Source: Micromonospora coriariae (lineage in GTDB: Bacteria > Actinomycetota > Actinomycetes > Mycobacteriales > Micromonosporaceae). From it: a stretch of 64,000 nucleotides of DNA. The first letter of the stretch is position 1. Every line of letters starts with the position of its first letter. A program made the translations under genes and the position numbers. A model generated the notes under the pieces. The model saw nothing but the letters and a program-made list of their open reading frames with translations, ran no database searches and was not told the DNA's origin. The stretch covers positions 2,480,001 through 2,544,000 of the forward strand of contig NZ_LT607412.1 in NCBI RefSeq assembly GCF_900091455.1, given 5' to 3'. This document shows, piece by piece, positions 8,084 through 15,148 of this stretch.

Positions 8084-9017
8084 CGCGCTGAGCGCGGGCG
8101 CGGTCGCACGCCGGCTGGGGGTCGCGGTCACCACGCTGCGCACCTGGCACCAGCGCTACGGGCTCGGTCCCAGCGAGCACATCCCGGGCCACCACCGCCG
8201 GTACACGCCGGCCGACCTGGCCCGGCTCGAAATCATGCGACGGCTCACCGCCGAGGGGGTCAGCCCCGCCGAGGCGGCCCGTTGGGCCCGCCAGACGCCC
8301 GATCCCACGCCCGCCGACGCCGTCACCCGGAGCCGGATCCGCCCGCCGGCTCGCGACGGCGGCGGAACCATCCCGGTAGGCCGTGCCGGCCCGGCCGCCA
8401 GAGGGCTGGCCCGGGCCGCCATGCGGCTGGACGCGGCGGCGATCAGCGAGACGATCGCGCAGGCCCTGGCCGCCGGCGGAGTGGTCGAAACCTGGGATCA
8501 CCTGCTGCGCCCGGTCCTCGTCGGCATCGGTGACCGGCACGCCGCCACCGGCGGCCTGATCGAGGTGGAACACCTCGTCTCCCGCTGCGTGTCGGAGGCG
8601 TTCGCGGCGAGCAGCCGGGCCGCCGCGGCCGGCGGACCGGCCCGGATCCTGCTCTCCTGCGCCGATGAGGAGCAGCACAGCCTGCCGCTGGAGGCGTTGG
8701 GCGCCGCGCTCGCCGAGGCCGGGCTCACCTACCGGATGCTCGGCGCCCGGGTGCCGGTGGCCGCCCTCGTCGAGGCGGTGACCCGGACCGGGCCGGCCGC
8801 TGTGGTGCTCTGGTCGCACACCCGGGCCACCGCGGACCCGGCTCAGCTCAGCGCGCTGCTCGCCGCACCCCGCCGCCCGCTGCTGGTCCTCGCCGCCGGC
8901 CCCGGCTGGCTGGCCGAGACTCTGCCCTCCGGGGTGGTGCGGCCGGGCGACCTGACCGAGGCGGTCTCGCTCGCCGTCGCGGTCCGTGACTCGCTGGACC
9001 AGGCGACGGGAGCCTGA
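8073..9017 (+). CDS. MerR-family regulator with cobalamin-binding-like domain (LitR/CarH type)
   Basis: 314 residues. The MerR winged helix is at the N terminus (LSAGAVARRLGVAVTTLRTW, then GHHRRYTPADLARLEIM). The C-terminal half matches the B12-binding region of the CarH/LitR photoreceptors that repress carotenoid genes in the dark. The lower axial ligand motif E-x-H is kept (Glu200-Gln-His202 in ADEEQHSLP), though the following Gly is Pro. In the upstream helical motif W-x9-E-H the Glu166-His167 pair is kept but the Trp position is His156. The GTG at 8073 has GGAG 7 bp upstream and overlaps idi by 11 bp; an in-frame ATG at 8052 is less likely. Position in the crt operon suggests light- or B12-dependent control of crtB/crtE. 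Confidence 0.82.
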   Translation: MADDALSAGAVARRLGVAVTTLRTWHQRYGLGPSEHIPGHHRRYTPADLARLEIMRRLTAEGVSPAEAARWARQTPDPTPADAVTRSRIRPPARDGGGTIPVGRAGPAARGLARAAMRLDAAAISETIAQALAAGGVVETWDHLLRPVLVGIGDRHAATGGLIEVEHLVSRCVSEAFAASSRAAAAGGPARILLSCADEEQHSLPLEALGAALAEAGLTYRMLGARVPVAALVEAVTRTGPAAVVLWSHTRATADPAQLSALLAAPRRPLLVLAAGPGWLAETLPSGVVRPGDLTEAVSLAVAVRDSLDQATGA

Positions 9018-9093
9018 CCGGGGCTGTCGGCCCTCAGCGGCGTCCACTAGCGTCGGGGCGTCCGCCTACCCCGACCCCTCCGGGAGCGAACAG

Positions 9094-9750
9094 ATGCAAG
9101 CCCGCGCCGTCCTGGCGTCCGCCCTCGCCATGGTGCTGACCCTGGCCGGCTGCGCCCAGCCGGACGGCACCCTCGCACCCATCGGCGCGCCGCAGCCGGT
9201 GGAGTCGACCGTGCCGCCCACTCCGTCGCCGCGCCCCACCCGCGCCAAGCCGCCGAAGCCCACCCTGCGGCCGCTGCCGGCCAAGCTCCCGGCCGGCCTG
9301 CGGCGCAGCACCGGCGTACGCCCGGTGGCCCTGACCTTCGACGACGGGCCCAGCCCGGCCTGGACGCCCAAGGTGCTCAACCAACTGCGGGCGGCCCGGG
9401 TGACCGCCACCTTCTGCGTGGTCGGCCGTGAGGTGCAGCGCCACCCGGAGCTGGTCCGGCGCATCGTCCGGGAGGGGCACCAGCTCTGCAACCACAGCTG
9501 GCGGCACGACCTTGAGCTGGCTCGCCGGCCGGTTGCCGAGATCCGGGCCGACCTGTCCCGGACGAACAAGGCCATCCAGGCGGCTGTCCCGGGCGCGAAG
9601 GTTCGCACCAAGCGGGTCCACTCCGCCGCCCGCCCCGGCGCGGTAGTGCTGCTGCACGACGGCGGCGGCAACCGGGGCGAGACGCTCGCCGCCTGCCCGA
9701 ACGTGATCGCCGACCTCAAGCGCCGCTTCGGCGTCACCCGACTGCGCTAG
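9094..9750 (+). CDS. Polysaccharide deacetylase-like lipoprotein, NodB domain internally deleted
   Basis: 218 residues. A lipoprotein signal (ALAMVLTLAGCAQ) and a Pro-rich linker precede a NodB homology domain. Motif 1 (LTFDDGPSP, Asp83/Asp84) and the metal-binding motif 2 (HSWRH, His134/His138) are intact, as is the late motif 5 (VVLLHDGGG, His188). Motifs 3 (R-x-P-x-G) and 4 (the D-x-x-D-W region), normally between them, are missing: only 50 residues separate His138 and His188, about 40 fewer than usual. The frame is intact across the gap. The domain probably cannot fold or act as a normal deacetylase. SD GGGAG at 9082-9086 sets the start. Confidence 0.75.
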   Translation: MQARAVLASALAMVLTLAGCAQPDGTLAPIGAPQPVESTVPPTPSPRPTRAKPPKPTLRPLPAKLPAGLRRSTGVRPVALTFDDGPSPAWTPKVLNQLRAARVTATFCVVGREVQRHPELVRRIVREGHQLCNHSWRHDLELARRPVAEIRADLSRTNKAIQAAVPGAKVRTKRVHSAARPGAVVLLHDGGGNRGETLAACPNVIADLKRRFGVTRLR

Positions 9751-9803
9751 ACCGGTCCTGACCTGCGGTTACGCGTCGAACTGCGGCTCCGGCCATACCG
9801 GTT

Positions 9804-9832
9804 TTGTCGACCGACCACGCATCACGTATGCT
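9804..9832 (+). promoter_or_regulatory. Predicted promoter of the tRNA cluster
   Basis: TTGTCG (9804-9809) and TATGCT (9827-9832) are separated by 17 bp, a good housekeeping-sigma match, about 73 bp upstream of tRNA-Glu. Confidence 0.55.
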
Positions 9833-9904
9833 TTCCAAGCCTCCGGCGGGGCCGGATGGGAGCAAGTCCGCTTGAAGTTGCGAATGTGCAATGATGGCGG
9901 GGCC

Positions 9905-9977
9905 GCCCTCATCGTCTAGCGGCCCAGGACGCCGCCCTTTCAAGGCGGTAGCACGGGTTCGAATCCCGTTGGGGGCA
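9905..9977 (+). tRNA. tRNA-Glu (anticodon TTC)
   Basis: 73 nt cloverleaf. Acceptor GCCCTCA pairs with TGGGGGC, the anticodon arm is CCGCC-CTTTCAA-GGCGG giving TTC, and the T arm is CGGGTTCGAATCCCG. CCA is not encoded. Confidence 0.95.
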
Positions 9978-10008
9978 CGACCGGCGCAAGCCGTAGCAAC
10001 ACAAGCTA

Positions 10009-10082
10009 GGTCCTGTGGAGCAGTTGGAGTGCTCGCCGCCCTGTCAAGGCGGAGGTCGCGGGTTCAAGTCCCGTCAGGACCG
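10009..10082 (+). tRNA. tRNA-Asp (anticodon GTC)
   Basis: 74 nt. Acceptor GGTCCTG pairs with CAGGACC, the anticodon arm is CCGCC-CTGTCAA-GGCGG giving GTC, and the T arm is GCGGGTTCAAGTCCCGT. It lies 31 bp after tRNA-Glu and is probably co-transcribed with it. Confidence 0.95.
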
Positions 10083-10090
10083 CAGCGCCG

Positions 10091-10111
10091 ACGCCGCGCC
10101 CAGCGCGGCGT
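10091..10111 (+). terminator. Hairpin after tRNA-Asp
   Basis: ACGCCGCG (10091-10098) pairs with CGCGGCGT (10104-10111) across a 5-nt loop, followed by TCTGCGT. There is only a weak T tract, as usual in actinomycetes. Confidence 0.55.
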
Positions 10112-10181
10112 TCTGCGTATCGGAGCGTGTGACCCTGCCAGCGGCCCATCCGGTTGGCGGGTAGCATGAGCCGAGCGATAC

Positions 10182-10255
10182 GGCCAGGTAGCTCAGTTGG
10201 TACGAGCGTCCGACTGAAAATCGGAAGGTCGGCGGTTCGACCCCGCCCCTGGCCA
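10182..10255 (+). tRNA. tRNA-Phe (anticodon GAA), integration target
   Basis: 74 nt. Acceptor GGCCAGG pairs with CCTGGCC, the anticodon loop CTGAAAA gives GAA, and the T arm is GGCGGTTCGACCCCGCC. From the anticodon loop to 22 nt past the gene the sequence is repeated exactly at 12991-13054, marking this tRNA as an integrase attachment site. The gene is complete. Confidence 0.95.
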
Positions 10256-10277
10256 CATAGCCTTTCGCCGGGCTACA
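10214..10277. repeat. Left attachment-site repeat (64 bp) in tRNA-Phe
   Basis: It runs from the anticodon loop (CTGAAAATCGG...) through the tRNA 3' end to ...GCCGGGCTACA. It is identical over 64 bp to 12991-13054 in the same orientation. A tRNA 3'-half duplication is the hallmark of tyrosine-recombinase integration. Confidence 0.92.
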
Positions 10278-10278
10278 T

Positions 10279-10319
10279 GAGCGCCGATCAGCGGAAACGC
10301 CGGTCGGCGCTCTGCTTTT
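10279..10319 (+). terminator. Terminator after tRNA-Phe (left end of element)
   Basis: GAGCGCCGA (10279-10287) pairs with TCGGCGCTC (10304-10312) and is followed by TGCTTTT. The loop contains CAGCGGAAACG, also found in the hairpin beyond the right repeat (13056-13089), which has a different stem. Confidence 0.75.
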
Positions 10320-10632
10320 CGCCCCGGAAGCCCCTCTGTCCGGTCTGACCCTCGTTGACCCCGGAATCCCTCTGCTGGCCACCCCTTGTCGCACGTAGAT
10401 CGCACGGCCACTCGGCATCCCGGCCTGGGCCGGGAGAGCGTCACCCACCGACCCTGCCTTGCAAAGATCAAGAGTGCTGTCGGCCGGCGTCAGCCACTGC
10501 GGCTGATCTGCTCGATCTATCTGCTGCCGCAGCTCCTCATTTGCTTCTGTAGGTTCGCTTGGCTGTACGGACGGCTGTACCGCTCACCCACGGGGGTAGC
10601 GGCCACGCTCAGCGCTGCCTAGTGTGCAGCCC
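10320..10632. other. Non-coding left part of the element
   Basis: No convincing gene is seen. It is slightly less GC-rich than its surroundings and holds a CAGCCACTGCGGCTGATCTG / ATCTGCTGCCGCAG stretch with partial inverted symmetry (about 10490-10530), which could be a binding site. Confidence 0.4.
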
Positions 10633-10818
10633 ATGATCTTGGAATCTTCGCTCGCAGCCGCGTCGTCGGGCTCCGCTCTCGGGGACCTGCTCTCCTCCGT
10701 GGCCGTGTGGATCATCGGTTTTCTCGTCCTGTACGGAGTGATTCGGATGGCCGTTCGTCATGGGATCCAAGACGCGGACCGCCGTCGCACCCACGGCCAC
10801 CTCAGGGACAAGGTCTAA
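10633..10818 (+). CDS. Small single-span membrane protein, unknown function
   Basis: 61 residues starting at MILESSLAAASSG. One hydrophobic helix (SVAVWIIGFLVLYGVIRMAV, about residues 22-41) is followed by a basic, charged tail (RHGIQDADRRRTHGHLRDKV). An in-frame GTG three codons earlier (10624) is an alternative start. It lies within the integrated element. Size and composition resemble small membrane proteins of actinobacterial elements, but no family is recognised. It is real judging from the hydrophobic pattern and positive-inside tail, but its role is unknown. Confidence 0.55.
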   Translation: MILESSLAAASSGSALGDLLSSVAVWIIGFLVLYGVIRMAVRHGIQDADRRRTHGHLRDKV

Positions 10819-11004
10819 TCCGACTCGCAGCTTGGGAATCGCACAAGATCGGCCGCGAGGGCGGGCTGACGCCTGCTCGACGCGGTCCGGCGCGGCCTGG
10901 TTTGGCCCCCGATGACACCGCCTTGTGGCCCGTGGATGGCCCGGCCACGAAAAGCGGGCGCGCCGCCCGACCTCTCGTAACCCTCTGTGTCGGAGGAGCG
11001 CTTT

Positions 11005-11889
11005 ATGCTGATGGCCATGAGTGGACCGCACGGGAGCGATGCTGAGGTTGTGACTGATGGCTCCGCCGCCAGCTCAGCGGCCCCCGATCCCGGCTGCGGC
11101 CGAACCAATGTCCTGGCCGGAAGCGCCACGGCGTCGATCACCACCATGGCCGACAGCCTCAGGCTCATCGGCACCGCGGCGGACTGGACCGCCGGAAGCG
11201 CCACGGCCTCGATCACCACCATGGCCGACAGCCTCAGGCTCATCGGCACCGCGGCGGACTGGACCGCCGGAAGCGCCACGGCCTCGATCACCACCATGGC
11301 CGACAGCCTCAGGCTCATCGGCACCGCGGCGGACTGGACCGCCGGAAGCGCCACGGCCTCGATCACCACCATGGCCGACAGCCTCAGGCTCATCGGCACC
11401 GCGGCGGACTGGACCGCCGGAAGCGCCACGGCCTCGATCACCACCATGGCCGACAGCCTCAGGCTCATCGGCACCGCGGCGGACTGGACCGCCGGAAGCG
11501 CCACGGCCTCGATCACCACCATGGCCGACAGCCTCCGACCGGTCACCTCTGTCAGCGGCTTCCTCACCGGCGCCCGGTCTCATCTCCAAACCGCAGGCAA
11601 CGGCCAAATCGCCGAGGTCTCGGGTTGGGACCTGACTGTGAGGGAGTTGGGCCAGCGGGGGCTTGCTCAAATTTGGGCGCAGGCGGCACTCAGTCTGGCA
11701 ATGATGTTGACCCAACCGCGCGCGAAGGCCGTCGGCATTCCAACGGCTCTCTACCTCGTCACAGCCTGGTACCTCAGCTTCAAGAGCCAGCATCCTGCCG
11801 TGGCGGAGGAGCTGAAGGATCCGTTCTGGGTGATGGTGTCCCTTGTGCTTGGAGGCTGGCTTGCAGTCCCGCGGCTACCCCGCAGCTGA
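11005..11889 (+). CDS. Tandem-repeat protein with hydrophobic C terminus, unknown function
   Basis: 294 residues. ATG at 11005 is chosen because GGAGG (10992-10996) lies 8 bp upstream. After about 38 residues come five 25-residue repeats plus a partial sixth, each reading GSATASITTMADSL then RLIGTAADWTA; the DNA copies are 75 bp and almost identical. The repeats contain no Cys, few charges and many Ala/Thr/Ser, suggesting a regular helical or solenoid array. The C-terminal part has two likely membrane segments (IPTALYLVTAWYLSF and FWVMVSLVLGGWLAV), so the repeats may be membrane-anchored. It is inside the tRNA-Phe element. No known family is recognised. Confidence 0.6.
   Translation: MLMAMSGPHGSDAEVVTDGSAASSAAPDPGCGRTNVLAGSATASITTMADSLRLIGTAADWTAGSATASITTMADSLRLIGTAADWTAGSATASITTMADSLRLIGTAADWTAGSATASITTMADSLRLIGTAADWTAGSATASITTMADSLRLIGTAADWTAGSATASITTMADSLRPVTSVSGFLTGARSHLQTAGNGQIAEVSGWDLTVRELGQRGLAQIWAQAALSLAMMLTQPRAKAVGIPTALYLVTAWYLSFKSQHPAVAEELKDPFWVMVSLVLGGWLAVPRLPRS
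11119..11535 (+). repeat. 75-bp tandem repeat, 5.6 copies
   Basis: Units start at 11119, 11194, 11269, 11344 and 11419, with a partial unit at 11494-11535. Units 2-5 are identical; unit 1 differs by one base (GCG for GCC at the fifth codon). As 75 is divisible by 3, every frame stays open, so long shadow frames appear on both strands. Confidence 0.95.
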
Positions 11890-12223
11890 CGCACGCCACT
11901 CGCGGTCGGGCAGCGAAAGCGGTAGGCGCTGGAGCCTGGGCGGATCTCCTCGTCGGGCAGTCGCCAGACCGTCCAGGCTCCCCGGACGGGGACAAGGTGG
12001 AGCGCCCTACTGGACGAACGACCTTGGCCCCGTCCGGGGAGCCTGGTAGCCCTTGTGGTGCCCGGCGAGGTGATCTGCGGCGGCATCTCTGAGGAGGGCC
12101 GGGGTTCGGGGCGGAGCCCCGAGGTCTTCGTGGTCCAGGTCGTCCTCAAGTGTGGCCGGCCGGCCCGGCCGATGCCGGCCGCAGGTCGCCAGCAGGCCGG
12201 GGCCGGGCCGGCGCGGCCCGCTT
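11890..12223. other. Degenerate region before the integrase remnant
   Basis: No intact gene is seen. It contains GC-rich runs (CCGGCCGGCCCGGCCGATG region, 12156-12180) and a partly palindromic segment (CCAGGCTCCCCGGACGGGG at 11977 and CCCCGTCCGGGGAGCCTGG at 12029, an inverted repeat of 19 bp). This is probably the remains of the N-terminal part of the integrase and neighbouring element genes. Confidence 0.45.
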
Positions 12224-12574
12224 GCGGGCCGCCTTGACACGTACGCGGGCAAAGATCGGCTGTTTGTCAGCCGCGATGGAACGCCGCTGCGGGGCAACAC
12301 CTTGTATCAGGCGTTCGTCCGGGCACGGAAGAAGGTCGGCCTTGATGATCTGACTTTCCACGACCTGCGGCACACCGGCCAGACCCTCGCCGCACAGACC
12401 GGCGCGACCCTGGCCGACCTGATGAAGCGACTCGGGCACTCGTCCATGGCGGCGGCCCGGCGGTACCTGCACGCCGTCGACGGCCGTGACCGCGAGATCG
12501 CTAAAGCCCTCTCGGAACTCGCGGCGCACGGTGATGTCGCACGGCTACCCCGGCACATCACCATGCGCAGCTAG
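12224..12574 (+). pseudogene. Tyrosine recombinase (integrase), C-terminal remnant
   Basis: About 116 residues match the catalytic end of phage-type integrases: LFVSRDGTPLRGNTLYQAF, then HDLRHTGQTLAAQTG (the Arg of the H-x-x-R box), LMKRLGHSSMAAARRYLHA (second-box His and the Tyr nucleophile). The N-terminal arm- and core-binding domains and the first catalytic Arg are absent, and no good start or ribosome site is seen. Family length is 350-450 residues, so about two thirds is lost. It presumably catalysed integration of this element into tRNA-Phe. It ends 4 bp into the convergent gene at 12571. Confidence 0.85.
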
Positions 12575-12897
12575 CGACGGAGCAGCGAAAACGCGCCCGC
12601 CGCCGTCAGCAGCAACAGCAGTGACACCGCGAACAGAGTGCGTCCAAGAGGAAGAGGCATGGAGATGAAGAACGGTGCCTGGACGATCAACAGACTCACG
12701 CCGATCGTGGCCTGGGCGATGCCCACCTGCACGGGCTCGGACCGCTCGTCCAACTTCACGCGTGCAAGCCGAACCCAGGCTGCGGGAAACCGTCGTGACA
12801 CGGCCACGCGCACCCCGAGTACAACCGCTCCCAGGCTGAGGACCACGACCCCCACCCGCAAGGCGATCGTGACTGGGTCCTCGTCATACAGGCTCAT
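12571..12897 (-). CDS. Small multi-span membrane protein, unknown function
   Basis: 108 residues with three hydrophobic helices: ALRVGVVVLSLGAVVLGVRV (about 11-30), QATIGVSLLIVQAPFFI (about 61-78) and LFAVSLLLLLTAAGAFSLL (about 88-106), with basic residues between them. It is convergent with the integrase remnant. It may be element cargo. No family is recognised; the membrane topology is the only evidence for function. Confidence 0.6.
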   Translation of the reverse strand: MSLYDEDPVTIALRVGVVVLSLGAVVLGVRVAVSRRFPAAWVRLARVKLDERSEPVQVGIAQATIGVSLLIVQAPFFISMPLPLGRTLFAVSLLLLLTAAGAFSLLRR

Positions 12898-12990
12898 GTG
12901 GCCATCATCAGAGGGGCGTCAAGCTCGCAATCGCATGACAGATCGCACGGAGGCCTCCGCGGGCTTCCTGACCTGCGGAAATGTACGTGC

Positions 12991-13054
12991 CTGAAAATCG
13001 GAAGGTCGGCGGTTCGACCCCGCCCCTGGCCACATAGCCTTTCGCCGGGCTACA
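12991..13054. repeat. Right attachment-site repeat (tRNA-Phe 3' half)
   Basis: Exact 64-bp copy of 10214-10277. It lacks the 5' half of the tRNA (no D arm or 5' acceptor strand), so it is not a gene. Confidence 0.92.
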
Positions 13055-13055
13055 G

Positions 13056-13089
13056 AGATCCCCACCAGCGGAAACGTAGGTGGGGATCT
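13056..13089 (+). terminator. Hairpin beyond the right attachment repeat
   Basis: AGATCCCCACC (13056-13066) pairs with GGTGGGGATCT (13079-13089). The loop has AGCGGAAACG as in the hairpin after the intact tRNA-Phe. Probably the original chromosomal terminator of tRNA-Phe, displaced by the integration. Confidence 0.65.
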
Positions 13090-13132
13090 TGCTGTATCCG
13101 GTCCGGCTGCGCCAATCGCCGATGCCTGCGGA

Positions 13133-13519
13133 TCAGAGCGGCTGGACGATCTGGATCGGGTTGCCATCGGGGTCGGCGGTCCATGCGATCAACAGGCGAC
13201 CGAGCCATTCGTGGGGTGCCGCCAGGGCCGGAGCCCCACTCGCGGTCACCTCCGCGTACGCGGCAGCCGTGTCATCGGTCCACAGGATCACGGCGGCCCG
13301 CTGCCCCTCGGGCACCGGGTCGAGGCCGTGATCATCGCGGCTGGAAGCGACCGAGGCGATCCCGATCTTGTAACCGTCGAGCGCGAGATCGACGTGGATC
13401 GGCTCACCCTCGGTCGGCACTCGGAACGTCTCGGTGAACCCGAGACGCGAGTAGAACCTGACGGCGCGCGGAACGTCGGCACTGAAGAGGATGACCTGCG
13501 GAGTACGGAACATCGACAC
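13133..13519 (-). CDS. VOC-family (glyoxalase/bleomycin-resistance-like) protein
   Basis: 128 residues, one complete pair of beta-alpha-beta-beta-beta modules. VILFSADVPRAVRFYSRLGF is the typical first strand and helix; the second module contains RAAVILWTDDTAAAYAEVTA and ends AWTADPDGNPIQIVQPL, the usual C-terminal strand with the metal-site Glu position replaced by Gln. Such single-domain proteins are dimeric; activities range from isomerase and dioxygenase to drug binding. The GTG start gives MSMFRTPQV; an ATG two codons later is equally possible. First chromosomal gene right of the integrated element. Confidence 0.88.
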   Translation of the reverse strand: MSMFRTPQVILFSADVPRAVRFYSRLGFTETFRVPTEGEPIHVDLALDGYKIGIASVASSRDDHGLDPVPEGQRAAVILWTDDTAAAYAEVTASGAPALAAPHEWLGRLLIAWTADPDGNPIQIVQPL

Positions 13520-13567
13520 GGCTGGAAGCTATCAGCGCAGTGGTGGCCAGTCACCTGGCTGGTGCCG

Positions 13568-14431
13568 TCAGCCGTCCCGGTGTCCCTGCTGACGGTGCTG
13601 TGCCATACCGCCCTGGATCGCCTCCCACACGCTGCGCCCGGCCTGCCGCAGTGTCTCCCCCGCCTGCTCGGCGAGTTGCGCCGCGTTCTGCGCCGCAGCC
13701 TGCGCCCCACCCGGCGCACCGCCGCCGTCCCGACCGCCCTCACCATTCCCGGACGGGCCGCGATCGGGGGCCGCCGACCCACCCGCCCGGTCAGGGGCCT
13801 GCCGCTCGGTCCCCTGACCCTCCGGCCGCTGCCGCTCGGGCCGCTGCTGCTCGGGCCCCTGCCGCTCTGGTGGGCGGCCTTCCGGTCGGCGTCCCGCCGG
13901 ACCGGCGGGTTCCGCCCGGTCCGGCTCGCCCTGCCCCGGTCGGCTGGGACCCGGTCGGGGCCGGTCGGCGGCCGCGCCGCCCTGCCGGCCCTGTTGGTCG
14001 AGTACGTCGCGGGAGCGCAGCGCCGACCCGGTGACCTCGGCGGCCCCCGCGGCCAACTGCTGCGCGCCGCGGTTGACGTCGTCGATCGCGGTGCCGGCCG
14101 TCCGCGAGATGGCCTCGATGATCTGCGGGTTGTTGTCGATCGTGTCGAGCGCCCGGCCGAGAATGGCCACCAACTGCTCCAGCCGCACCCGCAGCTGCGC
14201 CTCGGCGTGCACCCCGTTGATGTCCAGCTCGACGCCCTGCAGGTGCACCCGTACGCCGGCGTCGAGCTGGAGCAGGTTGGCCAGCCGGGCCCGCAGGGAC
14301 AGATCGGCGTCCAGCCCGTCCACGGCCAGCCGGATCGAGTCGACCGAGACTTTCGGAATGTCGAGCAGGACATCCGGATCCCCACCGCCGTCGGCCCGGT
14401 CCGGCTCCCGCTGCTGCGCGCTCTCGCTCAT
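13568..14431 (-). CDS. Conserved actinobacterial protein with Gln/Arg/Pro-rich tail, unknown function
   Basis: 287 residues from the ATG at 14431 (MSESAQQREPD), preceded by GGAGCGGGAG. The N-terminal half is an ordered, repeating beta segment (VLLDIPKVSVDSIRLAVDGL, then VHLQGVELDINGVHAEAQL) followed by a helix (VRLEQLVAILGRALDTID) and an AAGAAEVTG helical stretch. The C-terminal half is disordered: repeated PERQGPEQQ-like units, then a GGAPGGAQAAAQNAAQLAEQ helix. No membrane segment or signal peptide is seen. The beta-repeat plus disordered tail suggests a structural or scaffold protein; no named family is recognised. Confidence 0.7.
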   Translation of the reverse strand: MSESAQQREPDRADGGGDPDVLLDIPKVSVDSIRLAVDGLDADLSLRARLANLLQLDAGVRVHLQGVELDINGVHAEAQLRVRLEQLVAILGRALDTIDNNPQIIEAISRTAGTAIDDVNRGAQQLAAGAAEVTGSALRSRDVLDQQGRQGGAAADRPRPGPSRPGQGEPDRAEPAGPAGRRPEGRPPERQGPEQQRPERQRPEGQGTERQAPDRAGGSAAPDRGPSGNGEGGRDGGGAPGGAQAAAQNAAQLAEQAGETLRQAGRSVWEAIQGGMAQHRQQGHRDG

Positions 14432-14597
14432 GCTCTCCCGCTCCACCGCACTCCCGCCCGGCTGGTCCGGGCCGTCCGGCGCGGTTACCCGCTTTCCGGC
14501 GGGGCATCCCGTCCGTGACGGCCCGACGACCCACTGTCCGGAACCGGGCACCTCGCGAAGCTGCACACCCGCGCATCAGCCGGTATGGTCCGGGCCT

Positions 14598-15125
14598 ATG
14601 GGACAGGGGATGACTGATCCGCCCGACATCCGGCAGGACCTGGAACGGTTCTCCTTACGGTGCACACTCCTCGTCCCGGGTCCCGCCGAGCACGCGTTCG
14701 CGGTTTTCACCGCCGACCTGACCGACTGGTGGGTCACCGAATACACCTGGTCCGGCCCCGAGGCCCTGGCCGAGCTGGGCATGGAACCGCGGGCCGGCGG
14801 AATGCTCTACGAGATCGGCCCGTACGGCTTTCGCGCCGACTGGGGCCGGGTGCTCACCTGGGATCCGCCGCGTCGGCTGGTCTTCGTCTGGCAGATCGGT
14901 CCGGACCGGGTGCCGGTACCGGACCCGGCCCGGGCCAGCGAGGTGGAGGTGCTGTTCCTCCCCGACGGCCCCGAGCGCACCCGGGTCGAGCTGGAGCACC
15001 GGCACTTCGACCGGCACGGTGAAGCGGCCGAGGGGTACCGCAAGGCGCTCACCGCCGGCTGGCACGAGCTGCTCACCCGCTACCTCGCCGCGGTGTCGCG
15101 CCGCGACCCCACCACCGCTGCCTGA
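14598..15125 (+). CDS. SRPBCC-family (AHSA1-like) protein
   Basis: 175 residues. A START/Bet v1 fold is suggested by FSLRCTLLVPGPAEHAFAVF at the start, WGRVLTWDPPRRLVFVWQIG in the middle, SEVEVLFLPDGPERTRVELE and a C-terminal helix (YRKALTAGWHELLTRYLAAV). Members bind hydrophobic ligands or act as activators, often next to ArsR regulators, but none is nearby. ATG at 14598 is chosen; an in-frame ATG at 14610 (MTDPPDIRQD) is equally plausible as neither has a strong SD. Confidence 0.85.
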   Translation: MGQGMTDPPDIRQDLERFSLRCTLLVPGPAEHAFAVFTADLTDWWVTEYTWSGPEALAELGMEPRAGGMLYEIGPYGFRADWGRVLTWDPPRRLVFVWQIGPDRVPVPDPARASEVEVLFLPDGPERTRVELEHRHFDRHGEAAEGYRKALTAGWHELLTRYLAAVSRRDPTTAA

Positions 15126-15148
15126 CCGACGGGCCCCATTCCGGTAGG

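Larger units (their letters stand above)
10214..13054. mobile_element. Decayed integrated element in tRNA-Phe (about 2.8 kb)
   Basis: It is bounded by perfect 64-bp direct repeats derived from tRNA-Phe. Inside are a small membrane-protein gene, a tandem-repeat gene, the C-terminal piece of a tyrosine recombinase and a second membrane-protein gene. There is no excisionase, replication initiator or transfer gene, so it is a remnant of a larger integrative element (AICE or prophage type) that can probably no longer move by itself. Identical att repeats suggest that either integration was recent or tRNA function preserves the left copy; the right copy is not under that constraint, which favours a fairly recent event. 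Confidence 0.8.

Noticed and set aside
11119..11535. CRISPR array
   Set aside because: The 75-bp units abut directly without unique spacers, keep a reading frame and encode protein; no cas genes are nearby.
12991..13064. Second tRNA-Phe gene
   Set aside because: Only the 3' half (anticodon loop to acceptor end) is present; there is no D arm or 5' acceptor strand, so it is an attachment-site copy.
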